Of a DNA stretch of 64,000 bases, positions 57,651 to 64,000 are shown in pieces. Below the pieces are notes generated by a model. It saw only the letters and a list, made by a program, of their open reading frames with translations. It did no database searches and was not told the DNA's origin. Position 1 is the first letter of the stretch; every line of letters begins with the position of its first letter. The DNA lies in the NCBI RefSeq assembly GCF_013385425.1, contig NZ_JACAQA010000005.1:292344-356343 (forward strand), read 5' to 3'. The stretch is from Pseudomonas gingeri. GTDB taxonomy: Bacteria; Pseudomonadota; Gammaproteobacteria; Pseudomonadales; Pseudomonadaceae. A program made the position numbers and the translations under genes.

Positions 57651-57829
57651 CGATTCTGTTGAAAAAGTCGACCCGGGCTGGCGGTCCATGCATTGAGCGG
57701 TGAAAACGTCATTTTTGCACGCTGCTACGTGAAATCTGAGTCCGTACCCTCTGCTCAAAATATGGATTTCAATCTCAGACGCGTACTTTTCTTTCGTGAA
57801 AGCCGAGACCGACTTTTTCAACAGAATCG
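57651..57829. mobile_element. MITE-like element, copy 1 (179 bp)
   Basis: It opens with CGATTCTGTTGAAAAAGTCG and ends with the exact inverse CGACTTTTTCAACAGAATCG (20-bp terminal inverted repeats). There is no coding capacity for a transposase. The interior is nearly identical to copy 2 at 61192-61371, in the same orientation. The TIRs may extend a few bases (GGCC...GGCC). A clear target duplication could not be defined. Confidence 0.85.
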
Positions 57830-58082
57830 GCCAATAGCTGCCGCTCACGACAGTTTCAGCCAGAATCGGTCAATCACGAATGGTTGGTTCTAATCTATAA
57901 CTCGTGAGGACGTCTACAGAACCTAGGTCGTTCTAGGTAAATTGACAGCACTACTTCCATAAAGGCAGGTACCTGAAGCAATGACACGCCTCAGGTAATA
58001 CAGCGTCAAAATCTTGTTTTGTCGTCCAGGCTTAACTCTTTAGCAGCCTAGAACACTCGCCCCCCCTTAAACGGATTTTTAT

Positions 58083-59777
58083 TTATTTTCTAGACTTTAC
58101 TGTAGAGTTGTCACGCTCAGTTTTCAATAACTGAAGAGCTTCATTCGCAGTGTAGAAGTCGGAAGGAAGCCAGAATTTTTTTGAAGCTTCTTCCAATGAC
58201 AATATTTTTGCAGGCTCGGCAGCTTCATCAGATGTCTCATCGTCTATGAAAACATTGGAAAATTTATTTTTCCATGTTCCTGGTTGCTTTTCCAACAATT
58301 CTATTTTATTGAGATAATACTCACCAGCGGCGGAGATGACAGGTTGAGGTTGAGATATAAAATTTTTTATCCTCGAAACTATACACCCAGACCATTCAGA
58401 ATCCGCTATCAACGCTTCCCTGAGATGGTTCAACAGGAGAAAAAGTCGAGAGGGGTTTTTCGTCTTCTCAAAATATTCTTCAGCGTGGTCGTAGTACGCC
58501 TTACCTAGATCAAACTCTCCCGTCCTATAAGCAAGCATACCAATATTAGCTATGGCATGAGCCGCTTCGCTTTTATCCGGGCCATGCATTATAGCTCTAA
58601 GAGTGCGCGTGACCTTTTCTAAGGTTTTACTATCTACTGAAGAGGCGTATCCCAAGGTACTGATCTGAGCAAATAAATAATTTAATTTTAGAACGATATC
58701 CCTAGGATTGGCTTTTAGAGCGATGTTGGCGGATCTAAGTAGTAACGGCATGTCATTAACAATTGATGCTAGGTATGTGATTGCGCGCGGAGGAGAAACG
58801 GAATAAGGTTCTTCTTTCCACCAGGCATCAGCGTGTTTTAGAGCTAACTGCATATTTTTCTTTTCATACGCTTCCCAGTATTTTGCTTCATAGGCGTTGT
58901 TGGAATGAGCAAGAGTCGCCTCTATTTGCTTTCCAAACCCTAGCTTGTACGAGCGATCTGCCCACTTTATTTGTGCCAAAGAGTTACTGGTTGGTGAAAT
59001 CAGAGACTGTTTAAAAAAAGCACGAGCTTTCTTGTCAGCACCCCCCAAAATTTCTGAAGTGGCGATTGAGCTCGATAGCTCAGATAAATGAATTGGATTT
59101 ATTGATGCCGTGACGAGCTTTTTAGCCTGATTCCAATTCTTTAATGGTCGCCCTGCCAACCTCGCCACCGCTAATTCCGTAGACAGTAACCAAGGATCAG
59201 ATCGCAAGTTTTCATTTAACAATAATACTCGATGCGCTTTCCCTAGCTCCTCATAGTGCACAAATAATCTAGCCGCCATACGGGATATCCAACGATGGTT
59301 ATTGGAATATCGCAGCGCTACCCACATTGCTTTTTCTGATTTCTCTCTTTCATTTATTACGGTATATGCACGAGCCAAATCAACCCATGCGATTGGATTT
59401 TGCGGCATATTGATCAGTCTCGATCGTAAAGCGGCAATTTCATTTAGATGATTGAGGTGAGTATCAAGCGGTTTGAGGCCTAACACTTTTCGACTGATTG
59501 CTTCTAAAGCAGGAAGCTTTTCCTTTGAGCTAATAACATACTCTGCGGCAATGATCGAAAGCTCCGACTTCCCCTCGAGCATCGAGGCATTCAATAGGTC
59601 TGCGGCTGTTCCAAGGTTCTTATTGCTAAGAAAATCCGCTAGTACAGTTTCCGATTGAGCCTCCGCCTTAATCTGAGAAACCTGCTTTTTCACCGCGAGC
59701 AACTCAGGCGACTTAGCAGCTTCGTAAGATGGTTTCCAAATAGGAATTATATCGCGTTTTAAACCGAGTGGGTTCAT
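58083..59777 (-). CDS. Helical-repeat (TPR-like) protein, partner of the Ser/Thr kinase
   Basis: 564 residues. No signal peptide or membrane segment. Many 30-40-residue helix pairs with TPR-like alternation (for example IAWVDLARAYTVINEREKSEKAMWVALRYS and AHAIANIGMLAYRTGEFDLGKAYYDHAEEYFEK, the best TPR match). It overlaps the kinase gene by 4 nt, so the proteins probably act together. The DNA is conspicuously AT-rich compared with the core genome. No known family recognised; N-terminus MNPLGLKRDIIPIWKPSYEAAKSPEL is distinctive. Confidence 0.75.
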   Translation of the reverse strand: MNPLGLKRDIIPIWKPSYEAAKSPELLAVKKQVSQIKAEAQSETVLADFLSNKNLGTAADLLNASMLEGKSELSIIAAEYVISSKEKLPALEAISRKVLGLKPLDTHLNHLNEIAALRSRLINMPQNPIAWVDLARAYTVINEREKSEKAMWVALRYSNNHRWISRMAARLFVHYEELGKAHRVLLLNENLRSDPWLLSTELAVARLAGRPLKNWNQAKKLVTASINPIHLSELSSSIATSEILGGADKKARAFFKQSLISPTSNSLAQIKWADRSYKLGFGKQIEATLAHSNNAYEAKYWEAYEKKNMQLALKHADAWWKEEPYSVSPPRAITYLASIVNDMPLLLRSANIALKANPRDIVLKLNYLFAQISTLGYASSVDSKTLEKVTRTLRAIMHGPDKSEAAHAIANIGMLAYRTGEFDLGKAYYDHAEEYFEKTKNPSRLFLLLNHLREALIADSEWSGCIVSRIKNFISQPQPVISAAGEYYLNKIELLEKQPGTWKNKFSNVFIDDETSDEAAEPAKILSLEEASKKFWLPSDFYTANEALQLLKTERDNSTVKSRK

Positions 59778-60883
59778 TGTGAATCTGCCTGCTTGCTTGA
59801 CGTGTTTCTAGCCTCAATACTGGCTCTCAGAATCAGTCGTTGGAGTTCGCTAACGAATCGATCAAGGCCTAAAGTGGGAACTGACTGCCTAAGTGTTTTT
59901 CGACACCCGCGCTGAGTATAATCCGGCGTTCCGCACTGCCTTATTATATCTATCAAACTACTGCTCAGCCACTCAGGGCATAGTTTTTCCCAATCTATTA
60001 ACGCCTCGTCAAACGCGTTTATAAAGAAAGGTAATGAATTTGAATAAGAAGATGACTCCCCTTGCCACGCGAAAGGCTTAACATGGTTAGGAAGTCTACT
60101 AATAAGCTCTAGATTGACCGTCGTCCCAAAAAAAACAAATGTAACTACAGAAGCAAACTGATAAAGGTCGCAACGCATGCGCCGATCCATCCAGTCAACT
60201 AGCGGATGCTGAAATAGCTGCTCCGGCGGTGCGTAATTCCAATCGCCTGCAATGCTACTGGAGTCATGCAAACTTGGAAGATCCTGACTGCTCGCCCTGC
60301 CAAGATCGCCAACTTTAGCCATTTCATTACCAAAAACCATTACATTGGATGGTTTAAGATCTTGATGAGCCACCTTTGCCTTATGCAGCTGTAGTATGCC
60401 TGACGCTACATCCTTGAGATAAGTAAGCTTTAGTGCCATATCAATCGCAAGTGTTTTTCCTATATATCCGCGTACATCTCCGCCGTCCGCCAACTCCATA
60501 ATCATGTATGGAATTTGGAAAATTTGTTCGTTCTCGAGTCTTGGAACAATTGCTTGTCCATGGGCCAGGATTTTGACAACACGTCTCATTTTGGCACCTA
60601 AGCACAAATCGTGCAATGCAGTCTCAAAGTTGAAAGCTTGAGCCTGTTCTTGCAACGCCGTTATTAGCGTTTTTCCCTGTTGCGCTGCTATTTGAAGTGC
60701 TTTAACAATATCAAATGCTTTTAAGAAGGCTTCTTGGCCATTTCTACGAACCTCATAGGATACAGAAAAGAAACCACCTGAGCCGCCGCCCTCTGAACCT
60801 GTGACAATTCTTTTGCCTACTATCCAACCATCCTCAAGATCAATACCCTCTAAGCGATAAGCGGCGTTCGGTTCATCGTTCAT
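59774..60883 (-). CDS. Hanks-type serine/threonine protein kinase
   Basis: 369 residues. Glycine-rich loop at 29-41 (GSEGGGSGGFFSV), ATP lysine K55 (FLKAF), catalytic loop HQDLKPSN (173-180, Gln instead of the usual Arg after His), metal aspartate D193 in DLG instead of DFG, and APPE at 218-221. The catalytic residues are all present, so it should be active. The C-terminal third is of unknown fold; no membrane segment. AGGGGG lies about 6 nt before ATG. Promoter-proximal gene of a two-gene operon with the helical-repeat protein. Confidence 0.87.
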   Translation of the reverse strand: MNDEPNAAYRLEGIDLEDGWIVGKRIVTGSEGGGSGGFFSVSYEVRRNGQEAFLKAFDIVKALQIAAQQGKTLITALQEQAQAFNFETALHDLCLGAKMRRVVKILAHGQAIVPRLENEQIFQIPYMIMELADGGDVRGYIGKTLAIDMALKLTYLKDVASGILQLHKAKVAHQDLKPSNVMVFGNEMAKVGDLGRASSQDLPSLHDSSSIAGDWNYAPPEQLFQHPLVDWMDRRMRCDLYQFASVVTFVFFGTTVNLELISRLPNHVKPFAWQGESSSYSNSLPFFINAFDEALIDWEKLCPEWLSSSLIDIIRQCGTPDYTQRGCRKTLRQSVPTLGLDRFVSELQRLILRASIEARNTSSKQADSQ

Positions 60884-61697
60884 AGTGCCCCCTAAGATTG
60901 ATCTTTACGAGAGCATATACCAACCATGCGAAATGGCGTAATGGCACCATGCTCTGTTACTCGGATTATTCATCTCGACTTGTCCGTAAATCCTCATAAC
61001 CTCCTGAAATTCCTATATTTAATTCTTTCACTGGTGTGGGGCACGTAAATCCTTCGATTAAAGCTGTTTTATAGTGACAGTTTCTTCTGTTACGGACCCT
61101 TGCCTTCGTACTCGACTCTGGCCACAAAAACGCCTCTAGCGAACGTCCGCTCATGGCCGGTTTCTGCCTGTCGTGACCGGCAGAAGTCGACCGATTCTGT
61201 TGAAAAAGTCGACCCGGGCTGGCGGTCCATGCATTGAGCGGTGAAAACGTCATTTTTGCACGCTGCTACGTGAAATCTGAGTCCTGTACCCTCTGCTCAA
61301 AATATGGATTTCAATCTCAGACGCGTACTTTTCTTTCGTGAAAGCCGAGACCGACTTTTTCAACAGAATCGACCCATTGCGGCCATTCACCGCACCGATG
61401 TGGATGTCAGCTCTGCTGATTGCGGACTTTGCTCATGAATGAAGTGTTCCTCAGTCTGAGCTCGACATCTGCTCATTGGTGCAGTGACGCAAATCAAGCT
61501 CAAGTCGCAGGGTTAGTCCCAGAAGGTCGGTATTTCTGATTGGGTTTCGCCTTGAAATTCCGTTATAAATCTCAAGGGAGGGCTCGTCGAGAGACTGGGG
61601 TTGGTCAGGCCAGGCGGCACGGCGCAATCGCGCCCTCGCATGTATCTGCAACCACACAATTTCGTTGGTTGCTTCAACCTGACGTCTATGGATAGAT
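60884..61697. other. Gap between kinase operon and OLD nuclease, containing MITE copy 2
   Basis: 814 nt. No supported gene. It contains a CTGCCTGTCGTGACCGGCAG hairpin (61164-61183) just left of the second MITE-like element, then about 325 nt leading to the OLD nuclease, in which I see only a weakly conserved promoter region. Confidence 0.5.
61192..61371. mobile_element. MITE-like element, copy 2 (180 bp)
   Basis: Same terminal inverted repeats as copy 1 (CGATTCTGTTGAAAAAGTCG / CGACTTTTTCAACAGAATCG). The interior differs by one inserted base (GAGTCCTGTACCC against GAGTCCGTACCC). Direct orientation relative to copy 1. The two copies bracket about 3.4 kb that contains only the kinase operon. 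Confidence 0.85.
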
Positions 61698-63992
61698 ATG
61701 ACCGACAAAGCACCTACCTCAGTCACTTCTGGGAGCATTACCCTCAGCCACGTCGAACTCTGTCAGTTTCGACGCCTTACCAGAGTCAAGCTCGACGTCG
61801 ACGAAAAAACCACGATTCTTGTTGGAGCCAACAACAGTGGGAAGACGTCAATCCTAACCGCACTTCGCCAGTTCCTCTCGGATGCGCCGACGTTTGGGGC
61901 ATTCGATATCAGCCTATCGCAGTGGCCTGCTCTGAGAGCCCTAGGGAAACTCTGGGAAGGCTTGGCCGAGGATCCTGCAACAGCTGATTCGTCCGTCGAC
62001 GACTGGGACGCTCAGCTCGTGACGCTACGATCTTCAATGCCAACGTTGGACCTCTGGCTCAATGCCGAGGAAGGGATGTATCACTTCGTCGCACCCTTCC
62101 TTTCGAAATTCAACTGGACAGGTGGTGCGGTCGGCGTTCGCCTTCGGTTGGAGCCGGCCTCGTCTGTTGACGAACTGCAGCGACTTGCGTGGCGCTATCG
62201 TGAGGCCCGGGCTCCTGTGAAGGACTTGGACAAAGCCTCGCACGCCTGGCCCATCGATCTTCTGGACTTCTGGCTCCGGTACCCTAGTGACCTTGGTCGC
62301 GTTCAGGTTTACAAGCTGGACGCGGAGAACAACCCCATCGAGAAGGGTAAGGTGTACAAGGCTCAAGTTCTGGCATCCAACGCGACGCCTGTTGACCGAA
62401 CCCACCTTTCCCGGCTTGTTCGAGTGGACTTCGTACCGGCGCAGCGTGGGTTAGGCACTGAAGAAGCGGACACGCGTTCCGGATCCGGTCCGCATCGTGT
62501 GGGCCTCTTCTCCAATCAGTTGTTGAAGTTTGCGCGACAGCATCTGAACATCGCTGCCACTGGTCATGGGCATCGTGCTGATCTAGTCGAAGCGGTCGCG
62601 AACGCTCAGGCCGACCTCGACCAGAAGATTCGAGATGCTCTAGCTCCGTCGGTTGAGGACGTCAAGATTCTGGGATATCCCGGTCTCCATGACCCGCACG
62701 AAATTCACTTCCGCACGCGCATTCAAACCGCGGATCTCCTCGACCACGGTACGGCAGTTCAGTACCGCATGAGCAAGGACTCTGTGGATGATCTGCTGCC
62801 GGAATACTCAATCGGCCTTGGTTATCAAAACCTTCAGTCCTTGAGTTATCAGTTGGTGTCGTTTAAGGCGGCGCGGCTGAATCCTACAAAGGGCTCGCCT
62901 GCGCCAGTCCATATTGTGATGATTGAAGAGCCCGAGGCGCACCTACATGTCCAGGTCCAGCGCATCTTTTCGGATAAAGCGCACAAACTAATCAGTCCGA
63001 CGGCAACAGAACCTGGCTCGTTGAAGAGTCAATTACTCATCAGTACGCACTCTAGTCACCTGGCGCATGCGCAGAGCTTTGCTCACCTGCGGTACCTGCG
63101 GCGCGTTGCCAAGTCAAAAACTGTGGCGATGCCCAGCACGGAAATTGTGAATATGGGTGACGTTTTTGGTGACGATGACGATACGCGGATCTTCGCCGAG
63201 AGATACTTCCGTGTGCAGCACACGGATCTTCTGTTCGCAGATGCGGCAGTTTTCGTTGAGGGGACGGCGGAGCGTATGCTGGTTCCTCTATTCATAGAAC
63301 GACAGTTCGGAGCGCTGAGCAGTCGGTACGTGTCGCTCCTTGATATCGGCGGTAGCCACGCTCATCGGCTTCGCCCGCTGGTGGAGCGTCTGAGAATTCC
63401 AACGGTGATCATTACTGATATTGACCCCGTGCAAGAGTCTTCAGACGCTAACAGCAAAATCACTCTTACTGCTGTCGCCAATGAAGGGCAACCAGGGCTG
63501 AAGTGTGGGAACGCGACGCTTAGGACATGGCACCCTAAGTGCACTGAGCTCGATGATTTCAAGGAACCCCAAGAGGCCCGTTTAGTCTGGAGCGAGGTGG
63601 CTGACTGCAAGGTCAGATTCACGTGGCAGTTACCTGTGAAAGAGGCTGATAACTGTTGGCCGAGTTCCTTCGAAGACTCCCTGATCCTTTCAAACATTTC
63701 ATGGTTCAAGGAGTTGGGTAAGGAGAAGTTCAGCCCAGAGGGGGTGAAGATAAAGAAGCCTACTGGAGCACTTGGCAAGGTCGTGACAACAGTGACCGGC
63801 GCGGAATCCAATGCCGATTTGGCGAAAAAGCTCCACACGCTGATGCATGGTAAGTTCAGCAAAGGAGACTTTTCTGCAACGATTTTCGAGAAAATTGCTT
63901 CGGGTGAAGTCATTACTTGCCCGAAATATATCGCTGACGCACTTGAATGGCTCCAAGAGCAGCTCAATCTTGAATCGGAGGTTTACCTGTGA
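61698..63992 (+). CDS. OLD-family ATPase-TOPRIM endonuclease
   Basis: 764 residues. ABC-type ATPase domain: Walker A GANNSGKT (43-50), signature-like GLGYQNLQSLSYQL (about 373-386), Walker B MIEEPEAH (408-415), and STHSSH (449-454). The C-terminal TOPRIM nuclease has the metal glutamate in VEGTAERM (520-527) and TDID (573-576). OLD proteins of this kind are the nuclease half of Gabija-type phage defence; this one is longer than typical GajA, with a large insertion around 80-250. The stop overlaps the next start (GTGA), so it forms an operon with the truncated downstream gene. Confidence 0.85.
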   Translation: MTDKAPTSVTSGSITLSHVELCQFRRLTRVKLDVDEKTTILVGANNSGKTSILTALRQFLSDAPTFGAFDISLSQWPALRALGKLWEGLAEDPATADSSVDDWDAQLVTLRSSMPTLDLWLNAEEGMYHFVAPFLSKFNWTGGAVGVRLRLEPASSVDELQRLAWRYREARAPVKDLDKASHAWPIDLLDFWLRYPSDLGRVQVYKLDAENNPIEKGKVYKAQVLASNATPVDRTHLSRLVRVDFVPAQRGLGTEEADTRSGSGPHRVGLFSNQLLKFARQHLNIAATGHGHRADLVEAVANAQADLDQKIRDALAPSVEDVKILGYPGLHDPHEIHFRTRIQTADLLDHGTAVQYRMSKDSVDDLLPEYSIGLGYQNLQSLSYQLVSFKAARLNPTKGSPAPVHIVMIEEPEAHLHVQVQRIFSDKAHKLISPTATEPGSLKSQLLISTHSSHLAHAQSFAHLRYLRRVAKSKTVAMPSTEIVNMGDVFGDDDDTRIFAERYFRVQHTDLLFADAAVFVEGTAERMLVPLFIERQFGALSSRYVSLLDIGGSHAHRLRPLVERLRIPTVIITDIDPVQESSDANSKITLTAVANEGQPGLKCGNATLRTWHPKCTELDDFKEPQEARLVWSEVADCKVRFTWQLPVKEADNCWPSSFEDSLILSNISWFKELGKEKFSPEGVKIKKPTGALGKVVTTVTGAESNADLAKKLHTLMHGKFSKGDFSATIFEKIASGEVITCPKYIADALEWLQEQLNLESEVYL

Positions 63993-64000
63993 GCGTCGGG
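63989..64000 (+). CDS. Gene following the OLD nuclease, cut by the window edge (4 codons)
   Basis: GTG at 63989 overlaps the OLD stop (GTGA). A strong GGAGG (63977-63981) sits 7 nt upstream. Only MSVG is visible. In Gabija-type operons this place is held by a UvrD/Rep-like helicase (GajB); identity here is unverified. Confidence 0.55.

Noticed and set aside
61698..64000. Naming the last two genes gajA and gajB
   Set aside because: The second gene is cut after four codons and the first is longer than typical GajA, so the names would overstate the evidence.

Overview
The window looks like a chromosome segment of a Pseudomonas of the fluorescens group. The support is GC-rich coding, the adjacent braC/livK-livHM genes, a rapA of Pseudomonas type, a pcaR-IJF-T-D cluster, an emh/ttg-type RND pump with its TetR repressor and matching operator, olsBA, xenB and pitA, and two REP/BIME-like inverted repeats carrying the same GGAGCAGGGCTTGCCCGCG core. 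No rRNA, tRNA or CRISPR array was seen.

Layout. 1-3.5 kb: end of a branched-chain amino-acid ABC importer operon (minus strand, livK-livH-livM-livG start). 3.9-9.4 kb: a DUF2288 protein, a large FtsZ/tubulin-superfamily protein, an MHYT-GGDEF-EAL c-di-GMP protein and a YkgJ-type cysteine-cluster protein. 9.7-19.9 kb: an MFS carrier, rapA, a PLP enzyme with RidA and a LysR regulator, three small conserved proteins and pitA. 20.5-26.7 kb: beta-ketoadipate genes with PcaR operators, but no pcaB or pcaC. 26.8-34.4 kb: a lipoprotein deacetylase and an RND pump (three genes) divergent from its TetR repressor. 34.6-46.6 kb: xenB, an MFS/ArsR pair, acpH, olsBA, a serine hydrolase, YceI, a phospholipase-D-type cardiolipin synthase, a LysE exporter, a PAS-GAF-GGDEF enzyme and an FlxA-like protein.

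From 46.6 kb onward the content becomes accessory. A RelE/ParE-type toxin-antitoxin pair sits beside a frameshifted, truncated HsdR-N-like gene fused to a broken hydrolase. Next come an HPP-CBS protein, a LysR regulator and a stretch with 23-bp tandem repeats. The interval 50.7-57.5 kb is a fluoride-resistance island on the minus strand. It has two fluoride (crcB) riboswitches, CrcB, a CLC-F antiporter, three DUF190-like proteins, three small unknown proteins, extra copies of the fluoride-sensitive enzymes enolase and pyrophosphatase, and a half-size EamA transporter.

The last 6.5 kb looks like a defence or mobile island. A visibly AT-rich two-gene operon (Ser/Thr kinase plus helical-repeat protein) is bracketed by two nearly identical, directly oriented ~180-bp MITE-like elements with 20-bp terminal inverted repeats. 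Beyond it an OLD-family ATPase-TOPRIM nuclease overlaps a following gene cut by the window edge, an arrangement like Gabija-type defence operons. The strongest candidates for undescribed biology are the MITE-flanked kinase/helical-repeat pair, the FtsZ-like protein, and the unknown small proteins of the fluoride island.
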